Shown: positions 1-8,130 of the stretch, one piece after another
Position numbering within the stretch: position 1 is the first letter of the stretch
How the letters are laid out: every line of letters begins with the position of its first letter
From: an uncultured Prevotellaceae bacterium
Lineage (GTDB): Bacteria > Bacteroidota > Bacteroidia > Bacteroidales > Bacteroidaceae
Direction: 5' to 3'
NCBI GenBank assembly: GCA_902776665.1
Contig: CACYQZ010000004.1
Location: forward strand, 82,370-146,369
Length of the DNA: 64,000 nt
Position numbers and translations under genes: made by a program
The notes under the pieces: generated by a model
Database searches by the model: none
What the model was told of the DNA's origin: nothing
Seen by the model: the letters and a program-made list of their open reading frames with translations, nothing else

Positions 1-175
1 TGAAACTGGCGACGAGAATCGTCCAATGGGGGAAATCGCGGCGGAAAAGCGTGACCATATAGACATAAAGCAACGGCGTGGCACAACCGAACAAATGAAT
101 GTGGTTGAGCACCAGCGACTGGGCCAGCAACAGCAGCACAAAAGCCCCGATTCCTTTCAATACGCCTATATTCAT
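1..175 (-). CDS. mreD: Rod shape-determining protein MreD, N-terminal part (runs off window)
   Basis: Only the first 58 codons are inside the window; the gene continues past position 1. The start ATG is at 175-173. The translation begins MNIGVLKGIGAFVLLLLAQS and continues through a hydrophobic stretch with LVLNHIHLFG and TPLLYVYMV, the pattern of Bacteroidetes MreD, an inner-membrane partner of MreC in the elongasome that directs lateral wall synthesis. It lies 40 bases downstream of mreC on the same strand, the conserved mreB-mreC-mreD order, which supports the call. The spacer between them is a 7-base tandem repeat array that reaches into the mreC stop codon. The call rests on the N-terminal pattern and the context. 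Confidence 0.85.
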   Translation of the reverse strand, partial: MNIGVLKGIGAFVLLLLAQSLVLNHIHLFGCATPLLYVYMVTLFRRDFPHWTILVASF

Positions 176-183
176 CGTCTTTT

Positions 184-218
184 CACTTCACATTACACAC
201 TTCACACTCCACACATCA
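184..218. repeat. 7-base tandem array at the mreC stop codon
   Basis: Five degenerate 7-base units run from 184 to 218: cacttca, cattaca, cacttca, cactcca, cacatca. The last one contains the mreC stop codon (TGA on the minus strand, 216-218), so the array supplies the end of the gene and fills most of the mreC-mreD spacer. Confidence 0.8.
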
Positions 219-1076
219 CCTCAATGCCTTGATTGAGTCCTGCGCCGCACGGATGATTTGCAATCGCTCGTCCATGTTGGCATCGCTGATGACGCAGACA
301 TCGCGCAACCGACCGAAATCGGTGCTCAACTTGACCTGCGCCAGATACGACAATCCGTCGGCTGAATTATACTTCTCATTGACCGTTCCGACCATGATTC
401 CTTCGGGAAAAATGCTCGAATAGCCGCTCGTCACCACGCTGTCGCCTTTCTGGAAAACGGCATGGCGCGGAATGTCATCGACGAAGGCCATATTGCTCTC
501 CTTGCCATACCAGTGGAGCGAACCGAAATAGCCTCGTCCGACGATGGTGCAACTGATGTTCGAATGGGTGTTGAGGATGGGAATCACGACGGAATAGTGG
601 GCGGAAGTCAGATAGACAATGCCCACGACACCCGTTCCGCTGACCACACCCATATTTTCACGAACGCCGTCGGCCTCGCCCTTGTCGATGGTGATGAGGT
701 TGTCGGGCTTGTGCACCTCGTTGGTGATGACCTTCGCCGGAATCAGCTTATATTGCTCGAGCAACCGCAGTTGATTGCTGTGGAGATAGGCCGAATCTTT
801 CGTCAGCGAGGTGAGCCGTCCCGAAAGTTCCGTGACTTGATGCTCCAGATAGGTGTTGCGCAGGGTGAGTTCCTCGTTGACCTTCGTCAGCGCGAAAAAC
901 GCCTCCACCTGCGAACTCCATGAATAGATTTTTCCTGTCACGGCGTTGGCCGTGGAAAACCACACGCTACCCTGATAGCTGTTGAATCGGAACAGCAATG
1001 CCACACTGATGACTTCCAACAAGAGGAAGACGAACCAGTGATGATATTTTTTCAGGAATTCGAGTAGCGCGCCCAC
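216..1076 (-). CDS. mreC: Rod shape-determining protein MreC
   Basis: 286 residues. A short cytoplasmic N-terminus is followed by one membrane segment (about residues 12-30, WFVFLLLEVISVALLF), a coiled-coil-like stretch (about 65-110) and the periplasmic beta domain with GVVSGTGVVGIV and SGYSSIFPEGI. MreC links cytoplasmic MreB filaments to the periplasmic wall synthases during elongation. It lies 35 bases downstream of mreB and 40 bases upstream of mreD, so the three are probably co-transcribed leftward. Its stop codon lies within a 7-base tandem array, so the final residues may have been altered by the repeat. The identification is firm from motif content and synteny. Confidence 0.95.
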   Translation of the reverse strand: MGALLEFLKKYHHWFVFLLLEVISVALLFRFNSYQGSVWFSTANAVTGKIYSWSSQVEAFFALTKVNEELTLRNTYLEHQVTELSGRLTSLTKDSAYLHSNQLRLLEQYKLIPAKVITNEVHKPDNLITIDKGEADGVRENMGVVSGTGVVGIVYLTSAHYSVVIPILNTHSNISCTIVGRGYFGSLHWYGKESNMAFVDDIPRHAVFQKGDSVVTSGYSSIFPEGIMVGTVNEKYNSADGLSYLAQVKLSTDFGRLRDVCVISDANMDERLQIIRAAQDSIKALR

Positions 1077-1111
1077 CTGTCTTCTACGATTTTATCGAGT
1101 GGAAACGCCGA

Positions 1112-2137
1112 TTATCGCATCAGGAACGAGAACTGGTCGATGTTCTTCAAGGCAATTCCCGTACCCTTCGCCACGCAGTGGAGCGGGTCGTCGGCCACGA
1201 TGAACTGGATGTTGATTTTGTCGGTCAGACGCTTGGCCAGTCCGCGCAGCAAAGCACCGCCACCCGTCAGGTAGATGCCGTTTTTCACGATGTCGGCATA
1301 GAGTTCAGGCGGTGTGTTTTCGAGTGCCTGAAGCACGGCGGTTTCGATGCGACCCACGGTGCGGTCGAGGCAATGGGCGATTTCCTGATAGCAGACATCG
1401 ACCTCCATCGGCAGAGCCGTGATTTTGTTCGGACCAATGACGGTGAAGTCCTCGGGTGCTTCTTCGCCGAGGTCGGTCAGTGCCGAACCCACATTGATTT
1501 TGATGCGCTCAGCCATGCGCTCCGACACTCTGACGTTGTGCTGCGTGCTCATGTAGGTCTGGATGTCGGTCGTGAGGTCGTCGCCAGCCACCTTGATACT
1601 GTTGTTGGCCACGATTCCACCGAGCGAAATCACTGCGATTTCGGTCGTTCCACCACCAATATCGACAATCATGTTGCCCTCGGGTGCCTCCACGTCAAGA
1701 CCGATACCGATAGCGGCTGCCATCGGCTCGAAAAGCAGATAGACGTCGCGTCCGTCGGCATGCTCGGCAGAGTCGCGAACGGCACGAAGCTCCACTTCCG
1801 TCGAACCCGACGGCACACCGATGACCATGCGCAACGCCGACGACGAAAACAGGCGCGAACCACTGTGCACCATCTTAATCAGACCGCGCATCATCTGTTC
1901 GCAGGCCGTGAAGTCGGCAATCACACCGTCTTTCAACGGGCGCACCGTACGGATGCCCGGATTTTCTTTCTCATACATCATTTTGGCCTTTTCGCCGACG
2001 GCAATCATCTTGTCGGTACGGCGGTCGAGTGCCACTACGGAAGGTTCATCGACAACAATCTTGTCGTCGCTGATGATGATGGTGTTGGCTGTGCCCAAGT
2101 CCATCGCAATTTCCTTTACAAAACTGAAAAATCCCAT
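1112..2137 (-). CDS. mreB: Rod shape-determining protein MreB (actin homologue)
   Basis: 341 residues, the usual MreB length. Actin-fold ATP-binding motifs are visible: phosphate 1 loop MDLGTANTII (about residues 12-21), phosphate 2 IVDIGGGTTEIAVISLGG, and the adenosine motif LTGGGALLRGL. The N-terminal MGFFSFVKEI resembles an amphipathic membrane anchor. MreB polymerises under the inner membrane and orients peptidoglycan synthesis. It follows purH on the same strand, an arrangement I recall from Bacteroides genomes, with about 120 bases between them that contain a G-rich repeat. Start chosen at the conserved MGFFSF. Confidence 0.97.
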   Translation of the reverse strand: MGFFSFVKEIAMDLGTANTIIISDDKIVVDEPSVVALDRRTDKMIAVGEKAKMMYEKENPGIRTVRPLKDGVIADFTACEQMMRGLIKMVHSGSRLFSSSALRMVIGVPSGSTEVELRAVRDSAEHADGRDVYLLFEPMAAAIGIGLDVEAPEGNMIVDIGGGTTEIAVISLGGIVANNSIKVAGDDLTTDIQTYMSTQHNVRVSERMAERIKINVGSALTDLGEEAPEDFTVIGPNKITALPMEVDVCYQEIAHCLDRTVGRIETAVLQALENTPPELYADIVKNGIYLTGGGALLRGLAKRLTDKINIQFIVADDPLHCVAKGTGIALKNIDQFSFLMR

Positions 2138-2156
2138 AATAATTTACAATTTAAAG

Positions 2157-2187
2157 CCTCCCCCGCCCCCTCCAAAGGGAGGGGAGA
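2157..2187. repeat. C/G-rich dispersed element between purH and mreB
   Basis: A C-run/G-run sequence (ctcccccgccccctcc, then aaagggagggg) with an imperfect inverted arrangement. Related G-rich copies sit at the 3' end of purH, at the gltX/waaA junction and inside rlmN. The flanks are AT-rich (aatttacaatttaaag on one side and ttactttactttt on the other). It could fold in the mRNA between purH and mreB. Confidence 0.6.
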
Positions 2188-2251
2188 ACAGTTTACAATC
2201 TATATTTACTTTACTTTTTAATTTCACTTAAAGATTTCAGGCGAATACTCG

Positions 2252-2292
2252 TTCCCCTACCCTTTTGGGGAGGGGTTAGGGGTGGGGCCAAA
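2252..2292. repeat. G-rich dispersed element forming the purH 3' end
   Basis: The plus strand reads cccctacccttttgggg followed by aggggttaggggtgggg. On the minus strand it encodes the last residues of the cyclohydrolase (PTPNPSPKG) and its stop. I recall similar C-terminal tails on unrelated Bacteroidetes proteins, so this is likely a mobile or spreading repeat and not ancestral coding sequence. Confidence 0.7.
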
Positions 2293-2874
2293 CCATTGAC
2301 CGATGGCCGTATCATACCGACTCGACACCCCGAAAGCCCGTTTGGCCAGTTCGCGACGCTGTTCGAGTGTTGTTTCGGCACCTTGCTTGTTCAAAATATC
2401 GAGCAAAATGGCATATTCGGCCTTGCTCGGCACGATGACCACGTCGTTGAAGTTTTTCGCCGCCGCACGGATGAGCGAAATGCCACCGATGTCGATTTTC
2501 TCGATGATGTCTGCCTCCGACGCACCACTCGCGACGGTCTGTTCGAAGGGATAGAGATCGACAATCACGAGGTCGATTTCCGAAATTTCATACTGAGCCA
2601 TCTGCTCACGGTCGCCCTCGTTGTCGCGACGCGCCAGAATGCCGCCAAACACTTTCGGATGCAGCGTTTTCACGCGACCGCCGAGAATCGACGGATAGCC
2701 CGTCAGCGACTCCACCGCCTGACATTCGTAACCCTGCTGCTCAATGAACTGCTGGGTGCCGCCCGTCGAAACGAAGCGCACGCCCTCGTCGTTGAGTTTG
2801 CGGAGCAATTCGTCGAGTCCATCCTTATGAAACACCGACACCAACGCGGTTTTGATTCTTTTTTTGTCTGCCAT
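2257..2874 (-). CDS. purH: IMP cyclohydrolase domain protein (PurH N-terminal domain only)
   Basis: 205 residues. The MGS-like IMP cyclohydrolase fold is evident: KTALVSVFHKDGL at the start, FVSTGGTQQFI, ESLTGYPSILGGRVKTLHPK, and IDIGGISLIRAAAKNF. It closes FAICAR to IMP, the last step of purine synthesis. Normal bifunctional PurH is about 500 residues and continues into an AICAR formyltransferase domain; here the protein ends just after the first domain (SSRYDTAIGQWF), then GPTPNPSPKG encoded by a G-rich dispersed repeat, then stop. A separate formyltransferase lies at 6931-8115 and can supply the missing step. This looks like gene fission or 3' loss, with a functional first domain. Confidence 0.9.
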   Translation of the reverse strand: MADKKRIKTALVSVFHKDGLDELLRKLNDEGVRFVSTGGTQQFIEQQGYECQAVESLTGYPSILGGRVKTLHPKVFGGILARRDNEGDREQMAQYEISEIDLVIVDLYPFEQTVASGASEADIIEKIDIGGISLIRAAAKNFNDVVIVPSKAEYAILLDILNKQGAETTLEQRRELAKRAFGVSSRYDTAIGQWFGPTPNPSPKG

Positions 2875-2898
2875 TTTTCTTCATTTCAAATCAGACTG

Positions 2899-2906
2899 CA
2901 AAGGTA
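2899..2906 (-). promoter_or_regulatory. Promoter -7 box for purH-mreBCD
   Basis: The minus strand reads TACCTTTG, a match to the Bacteroidetes -7 box TAnnTTTG, about 25 bases before the purH start. The nearest upstream TTTG (CAAA at 2930-2933) leaves a 23-base spacer, slightly long, so the -33 element is uncertain. Confidence 0.55.
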
Positions 2907-3029
2907 CTAAAAATTCGATGAAGGAAATGCAAAAAACAAAGTTTTTTTTCGCGCGTAAAAATTATTTATGAATTCAGTGGGCAAAAAACGCGCAACGAAG
3001 CCCAAAATTTGATTGAAAATCGAATATTA

Positions 3030-3060
3030 CAAAAAAAATCCTTGCCATCGCAAGGATTTC
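3030..3060 (-). terminator. Rho-independent terminator after tRNA-Met
   Basis: Read leftward, a 10-base stem (AAATCCTTGC pairing with GCAAGGATTT, loop GATG) is followed by a run of T. It begins a few bases after the tRNA 3' end. The stem is 3036-3045 with 3050-3059. Confidence 0.8.
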
Positions 3061-3064
3061 TTCG

Positions 3065-3138
3065 TAGCGGGAGAGGGACCCGAACCCTCGACCTCCGGAT
3101 TATGAATCCGACGCTCTAACCAACTGAGCTATCCCGCC
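3065..3138 (-). tRNA. tRNA-Met (anticodon CAT)
   Basis: The minus strand folds as a complete cloverleaf. The 7-pair acceptor has a G-U first pair (GGCGGGA with TCCCGCT), the D arm is AGCTCAGTTGGTTAGAGC, and the anticodon stem TCGGA/TCCGG encloses TTCATAA with anticodon CAT, followed by a T arm with GGTTCGG. The elongator-type acceptor suggests elongator Met; a CAT anticodon can also be tRNA-Ile with lysidine, so the isotype is not fully proven. CCA is not encoded. A terminator follows and a good promoter precedes it. Confidence 0.93.
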
Positions 3139-3205
3139 TCCGAAATGAGCCGCATTCCCTTTAAAATCGGGCTGTCTGAAAGGACTGCTCCTCGGAAATG
3201 CGGTG

Positions 3206-3237
3206 CAAAGGTAATACAAAGTTTTCAATCTGCCAAA
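3206..3237 (-). promoter_or_regulatory. Promoter of tRNA-Met
   Basis: On the minus strand TTTG (3237-3234), a 20-base spacer, then TACCTTTG (3213-3206) match the Bacteroidetes promoter consensus exactly. The tRNA 5' end is about 68 bases further on. Confidence 0.75.
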
Positions 3238-3256
3238 AAAATCTTGCGAATTTTTA

Positions 3257-3286
3257 TTTGTATTTGAGAAAAAAGCATTATTTTTG
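3257..3286 (+). promoter_or_regulatory. Promoter of START-like/lptG/ribBA operon
   Basis: TTTG at 3257-3260 and TATTTTTG at 3279-3286 (fits TAnnTTTG) with an 18-base spacer. It lies about 45 bases before the first ATG. The spacer is slightly short of the usual 19-21. Confidence 0.55.
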
Positions 3287-3331
3287 CAAGCACAGAAATG
3301 AATTTTTGAAAAAATCAACATTTGACGACTT

Positions 3332-3730
3332 ATGAAAAAGCAGTTGATACATATCGAGCACGAACTGAAATCGAACTCGCCGAGCATCATCTGGCAGCTC
3401 ATCGGAACGCCCGAGGGACTGGCACGATGGATTGCCGACGAAGTGACGCTCGACGGGACGACGCTCACGCTCATCTGGGGCGAGACGTGGCGACACCACG
3501 AAATCAGGAAGGCGGAAATCACCAAGCAAGTCAAGCAGAGCTATCTGCGAATGCACTGGCACGACGACCCCGACCCCGAGGCGTATCTGGAATTGCGCAT
3601 GGAGTACAACGAACTGACCGACGACTACATGCTGCTCATCACCGATTTCGCTTTCGAAGACGATTTGGACAGCATCCGCGACCTCTGGGACGACAATCTG
3701 GAGCGTCTTCACCAGTCAAGCGGACTTTAA
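3332..3730 (+). CDS. START-like (SRPBCC-fold) domain protein
   Basis: 132 residues, acidic, with no signal peptide or membrane segment. The sequence (KKQLIHIEHELKSNSPSIIW, then GLARWIADEV and MLLITDFAFEDD) resembles the START-like proteins found in Bacteroidetes beside the LptF/LptG-type permease. SRPBCC folds usually enclose a hydrophobic ligand, but no ligand can be inferred here. It is the first gene of a rightward block; the permease starts 3 bases after its stop, so translation is probably coupled. Function is unknown; the family call rests on pattern and neighbourhood. Confidence 0.75.
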   Translation: MKKQLIHIEHELKSNSPSIIWQLIGTPEGLARWIADEVTLDGTTLTLIWGETWRHHEIRKAEITKQVKQSYLRMHWHDDPDPEAYLELRMEYNELTDDYMLLITDFAFEDDLDSIRDLWDDNLERLHQSSGL

Positions 3731-3733
3731 GGA

Positions 3734-5713
3734 ATGCGGGGCATCAAGAAACTTGACATATTCATGGTGCGGCAGTTCATGCTGCTGTTCGTGGCCGCGT
3801 TTTTCATCTGCCAATTTGTGCTGATGATGCAATTTCTGTGGCGCTACGTCGAAGAACTCATCGGCAAGGGAATTTCGATGGAAATCATGGCGAAATTCTT
3901 TTGGTACATGGGGCTGACGATTGTGCCGCAGTCGTTACCACTGACGCTGCTACTCTCGTCGCTCATCACCTTCGGAAACCTCGGCGAAAGCAGCGAACTG
4001 ACGGCCATCAAAGCCGCAGGAGTCTCGCTGATGCAGGCGATGCGCTCGCTCATCGTTGTGGCAGTGATGACAGCCATCTGCTCGTTTATCTTCCAAAACT
4101 ACATCGGTCCGAATGCTCACCTGAAAATGATGCAAATGCTCATTTCGATGAAGCAGAAAAGCCCTGAAATGGAAATTCCCGAAGGCGTATTCTACAGTGG
4201 AATCCCGGGCAGCAACATCTATGTGCAGCAAAAAGACATGGAGACGGGCAAACTCTACGGCATCATGATTTATCGGCGCACGGCAAGTTGGGAAGACCAG
4301 CAAATCATCCTCGCCGACTCGGGCATGTTGCAATCGACTGCCGACAAACAACATTTATTATTGAGTCTGTGGAGTGGCGAATGGTTCGAGAATATGCAGT
4401 CGCAGCAACTCGGCGGAACGGCCAACGTGCCCTATCAGCGACAGACGTTCGTGACGAAACAACTGCTACTCGACTACGATGGCGACTTCAACATGACCGA
4501 CGCCGCCCTGCTGACGGGCGATGCGCGAAACAAAGAACTCGGACAACTCGTGCGCGACCGCGATTCGCTCGCGATGGCCTACGACAGCATCGGACTGGAA
4601 TACTACACCTTGGCTCGACGCCACTATTTTGCCGTGGCAAAAGCCTCGAAACGCGACTCGCTGACGGCGATGAAACGGGCGGAACAAGTGAACAACCACC
4701 CCGATTCGCTCTTCGGCCACCTGTCCGACGAGCGGAAAAAGCAGGCGGTGAACTACGCACAGAGCCGTGTGCAGTCGCATCTGAGCGAACTGAGCTTCAA
4801 CCAAATGGTCATCAAGGATGGCGACCGCAACATTCGAATCCACGGACTTGAAGCCATCAACAAATTCACGCAGTCGCTCGCCTGCCTCATCTTCTTCTTC
4901 ATCGGCGCATCGCTCGGAGCCATCATTCGCAAAGGTGGACTGGGCGTTCCCGTCATCGTGTCGGTCTTGGTGTTCATCATCTATTTCATCCTCGACTACA
5001 GCGGCACGCAGATGGGAAAAGACGGTGTTTGGAACATCTGGGTAGGCAAACTGATGGCAACGGCCATTCTCGCGCCACTCGCCGTGTTTTTCACCATCAA
5101 GGCCAACAACGACTCCGCCGTGTTCAACATGGATGCCTACCACACATTCTTCATGAAACTGCTCGGACTACGGCTCCATCGCCACGTCAGCAGCAAGGAA
5201 GTCATCATCGAAGACCCCATCTATCAGGCCGACATCTATTATCTGCTGGGCATCAACCGCACCATCGAGGACTACAACAAGGAGCACAAACTGCTGCGAC
5301 TGCCGAATCCCATCAAGGTGTTCTTCCGTCCGGGCGACGACCATGTCATCAGCATCATCAGCCAAGTGCTCGAGGAAACCATCGACGACCTGACAAACAC
5401 ACGCGACAGGCAGCTTCTCAGCTACCTCAACCGCTATCCGATACTTGCCGAAAACGCCCACACGCGCCCGTTCCGAAAGAAATGGCTCAACATTGTGACA
5501 GGACTTGTGCTGCCCGTCGGACTGTTCTTCTACCTGCGCATGTGCCGCTTCCGTCTGCGTCTGCACAAAGACCTCAGCCACATTCGCCAAAACAACGATT
5601 TGGTGATAGCGCGAATCGCTGAGAAATTCGCTCCTGTGGACGTCACTGACGAAAAACTCGAGGGCATGGTGCTCATCAACGAACTCATCCGTAAGAGAAA
5701 ACAAGGACATTAA
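3734..5713 (+). CDS. LPS export permease, LptG/LptF (YjgP/YjgQ) family
   Basis: 659 residues. N-terminal membrane segments (LDIFMVRQFMLLFVAAFFICQFVL and two more up to about residue 125), a long periplasmic region with beta-jellyroll character (about 130-370), and C-terminal membrane segments (about 380-460, LACLIFFFIGASLGAIIRKGG) give the YjgP/YjgQ layout. A further C-terminal cytoplasmic part with one more hydrophobic stretch (WLNIVTGLVLPVGLFFYL) makes it longer than the roughly 360-residue proteobacterial proteins, as I recall for Bacteroidetes members. These permeases extract LPS from the inner membrane with LptB. It starts 3 bases after the START-like gene, with ribBA 12 bases downstream. 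Confidence 0.9.
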   Translation: MRGIKKLDIFMVRQFMLLFVAAFFICQFVLMMQFLWRYVEELIGKGISMEIMAKFFWYMGLTIVPQSLPLTLLLSSLITFGNLGESSELTAIKAAGVSLMQAMRSLIVVAVMTAICSFIFQNYIGPNAHLKMMQMLISMKQKSPEMEIPEGVFYSGIPGSNIYVQQKDMETGKLYGIMIYRRTASWEDQQIILADSGMLQSTADKQHLLLSLWSGEWFENMQSQQLGGTANVPYQRQTFVTKQLLLDYDGDFNMTDAALLTGDARNKELGQLVRDRDSLAMAYDSIGLEYYTLARRHYFAVAKASKRDSLTAMKRAEQVNNHPDSLFGHLSDERKKQAVNYAQSRVQSHLSELSFNQMVIKDGDRNIRIHGLEAINKFTQSLACLIFFFIGASLGAIIRKGGLGVPVIVSVLVFIIYFILDYSGTQMGKDGVWNIWVGKLMATAILAPLAVFFTIKANNDSAVFNMDAYHTFFMKLLGLRLHRHVSSKEVIIEDPIYQADIYYLLGINRTIEDYNKEHKLLRLPNPIKVFFRPGDDHVISIISQVLEETIDDLTNTRDRQLLSYLNRYPILAENAHTRPFRKKWLNIVTGLVLPVGLFFYLRMCRFRLRLHKDLSHIRQNNDLVIARIAEKFAPVDVTDEKLEGMVLINELIRKRKQGH

Positions 5714-5725
5714 AAAACATATCAA

Positions 5726-6937
5726 ATGGAATCATTCAAACTGAATACTATCGAAGAGGCTCTCGACGACTTTCGCGAGGGAAAATTCGTGATTGTGGTC
5801 GATGACGAAGACCGCGAAAACGAGGGCGACCTGATTTGCGCCGCCGAGAAAATCACGCCTGAAATGGTGAATTTTATGCTAAAAAATGCGCGTGGCGTGC
5901 TCTGTGCGCCTGTCACGCTGAGCCGTTGCCGCGAACTCGACCTGCCGCATCAGGTACAGGACAATACGTCGGTGCTCGGAACGCCTTTCACGGTGACGAT
6001 TGACAAACTCGAAGGCTGCTCGACGGGCGTTTCCATCTACGACCGTGCCGCCACCATCCGCGCATTGGCCGACCCGACTTCCACGCCGCAAACCTTCGGT
6101 CGTCCGGGCCATATCAATCCACTTTATGCCCAAGACAACGGCGTTTTGCGTCGTTCGGGCCACACCGAAGCCGCCATCGACCTTTGTCGCTTGTCAGGAC
6201 TCTACCCCGTCGGCGCACTGATGGAAATCATGAACGAGGACGGCACGATGGCTCGACTGCCCGAACTGATGAAAATGGCAGCGGAATGGGATATGAAAAT
6301 CATTTCGATTCGCGACCTGATTGCCTATCGACTGCAACGCGAATCGCTCATCGAAGTGGGCAACGAGGCCGATATGCCCACGCTCTACGGCCATTTCCGA
6401 CTGATTCCCTTCCGCCAGAAAAGCAACGGAACGGAGCATTTTGCGCTCATCAAAGGCGAGTGGAAAGACGATGAGCCGATCCTCGTGCGCGTACATTCTT
6501 CATGTGCTACGGGCGACATCCTCGGCTCAATGCGCTGCGACTGTGGCGAACAGCTGCATCGCTCGCTGCAGATGATTGAAAACGAGGGCAAGGGTGTGTT
6601 GATTTATATGCAACAAGAGGGTCGCGGAATCGGTCTGATGAATAAAATTGCGGCCTACAAATTGCAGGAAGAGGGGCTTGACACGGTCGAGGCCAACGTT
6701 CACCTCGGTTTCAAGCCCGACGAGCGCGAATACGGCTGTGGAGCGCAGATGCTACGCCATCTCGGAGTTCACAAGATGCGCCTGATGACCAACAATCCGA
6801 CGAAACGCGTCGGCTTGGAGGCTTACGGACTGCAAATTGTCGAGAATATTCCCATCGAAATCACACCGACACCTTACGATTACCGCTATTTAAAGACGAA
6901 GCAAGAGCGAATGGGGCACAATCTGCATCTTCAATGA
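5726..6937 (+). CDS. ribBA: Bifunctional DHBP synthase / GTP cyclohydrolase II
   Basis: 403 residues. The N-terminal half carries the DHBP synthase acidic motif [10 protein letters not shown] (26-35) and RPGHINPL. The C-terminal half, from about 205, is GTP cyclohydrolase II with zinc cysteines 260, 271 and 273 ([19 protein letters not shown]) and QQEGRGIGL (296-304). Together they make both precursors of riboflavin, from ribulose 5-phosphate and GTP. It follows lptG by 12 bases, so it is probably in the same operon; no FMN riboswitch is possible in that gap and none was seen upstream of the operon. Its stop overlaps the end of the convergent formyltransferase gene by 7 bases. Confidence 0.96.
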   Translation: MESFKLNTIEEALDDFREGKFVIVVDDEDRENEGDLICAAEKITPEMVNFMLKNARGVLCAPVTLSRCRELDLPHQVQDNTSVLGTPFTVTIDKLEGCSTGVSIYDRAATIRALADPTSTPQTFGRPGHINPLYAQDNGVLRRSGHTEAAIDLCRLSGLYPVGALMEIMNEDGTMARLPELMKMAAEWDMKIISIRDLIAYRLQRESLIEVGNEADMPTLYGHFRLIPFRQKSNGTEHFALIKGEWKDDEPILVRVHSSCATGDILGSMRCDCGEQLHRSLQMIENEGKGVLIYMQQEGRGIGLMNKIAAYKLQEEGLDTVEANVHLGFKPDEREYGCGAQMLRHLGVHKMRLMTNNPTKRVGLEAYGLQIVENIPIEITPTPYDYRYLKTKQERMGHNLHLQ

Positions 6938-8115
6938 TGAAACAGCCTCACACCCGTGAACGCCATGGCGATGCCGTATTTGTCACACGTCATGATGACG
7001 TGGTCGTCGCGGACTGAACCGCCAGCCTGCGCGATGAATTCCACGCCACTCTTGTGTGCCCGTTCGATGTTGTCGCCGAAGGGGAAAAATGCGTCTGAAG
7101 ACAGGCTCACACCCCGATTTTCCGCTATCCACGTCCGTTTTTCCTCGCGTGTAAGTGGTTCGGGCTTCGTTTGGAAGAATTGCTGCCACGCGCCCTCGGC
7201 CAAAACATCGTCGCATTCGTCGCCGATGTAAATGTCAATCGTGTTGTCGCGATCGGCACGGCGAATGCCCTCTATGAAAGGCAGTGCCATCACTTTCGGA
7301 TGCTGCCTCAGCCACCACGTATCGGCCTTCTGACCAGCGAGTCGCGTGCAATGGATTCGGCTCTGCTGACCCGCGCCAATGCCAATCGCCTGACCGTCTT
7401 TCGCGTAGCAAACGCTGTTCGACTGCGTGTATTTCAGCGTAATCAGCGCAATCATCAGGTCGCGTCGAGCATCTTCCGTAAAAGTTTTGTTCTGTGTCGG
7501 AATATTTTCAAACAACTGAGGGTCGTCGAGTCGGATTTCGTTGCGTCCCTGCTCGAAAGTGATGCCGAAAACCTGCTTGCGCTCGATGGGTTCGGGCTTG
7601 TAAGTCGGGTCAATCCGAATCACGTTGTAGGTTCCCTTGCGCTTTTCACGCAGAATTTCGAGTGCCTCGGGCGTAAAATCGGGTGCAATCACACCGTCGC
7701 TCACTTCTCGTTTGATGATGAGCGCCGTTGGCAGGTCGCACGTGTCGGAAAGCGCGATGAAATCGCCATACGACGACATTCGGTCGGCACCCCGCGCACG
7801 AGCGTAGGCACAAGCCATCGGCGACGAGTCGAGCCCCGCAATGTCATCGACGAAATAAATCTTCTTCAGCGTGTCGCTCAACGGCAGTCCAACTGCCGCA
7901 CCAGCAGGCGAAACGTGTTTGAACGACGCAGCGGCAGGCAGTCCCGTCGCCTCGCGCAGTTCGCGCACCAACTGCCACGCATTCAGCGCGTCGAGGAAAT
8001 TGATGTACCCGGGTCGTCCGCTGAGCACCTCGACGGGCAGCGAACCCTTTTCCACAAAGATTCGCGACGGCTTCTGATTCGGATTACAGCCGTATTTCAG
8101 TTCGATTTCCTTCAT
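6931..8115 (-). CDS. Stand-alone AICAR formyltransferase (PurH C-terminal domain type)
   Basis: About 394 residues, beginning [18 protein letters not shown]; the upstream in-frame ATG at 8124 adds only three residues. The AICARFT signature [10 protein letters not shown] with the catalytic Lys-His pair is present, as are LRYGxNPxQ-like [24 protein letters not shown] and [13 protein letters not shown]. It transfers a formyl group from 10-formyl-tetrahydrofolate to AICAR. The purH in this window lacks this domain, so this gene is the likely source of the activity. It converges with ribBA, sharing 7 bases, and lies 15 bases after the carboxyltransferase gene at 8131-9903 on the same strand. Confidence 0.92.
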   Translation of the reverse strand: MKEIELKYGCNPNQKPSRIFVEKGSLPVEVLSGRPGYINFLDALNAWQLVRELREATGLPAAASFKHVSPAGAAVGLPLSDTLKKIYFVDDIAGLDSSPMACAYARARGADRMSSYGDFIALSDTCDLPTALIIKREVSDGVIAPDFTPEALEILREKRKGTYNVIRIDPTYKPEPIERKQVFGITFEQGRNEIRLDDPQLFENIPTQNKTFTEDARRDLMIALITLKYTQSNSVCYAKDGQAIGIGAGQQSRIHCTRLAGQKADTWWLRQHPKVMALPFIEGIRRADRDNTIDIYIGDECDDVLAEGAWQQFFQTKPEPLTREEKRTWIAENRGVSLSSDAFFPFGDNIERAHKSGVEFIAQAGGSVRDDHVIMTCDKYGIAMAFTGVRLFHH

Positions 8116-8130
8116 TGCGAGCAAAAATAT

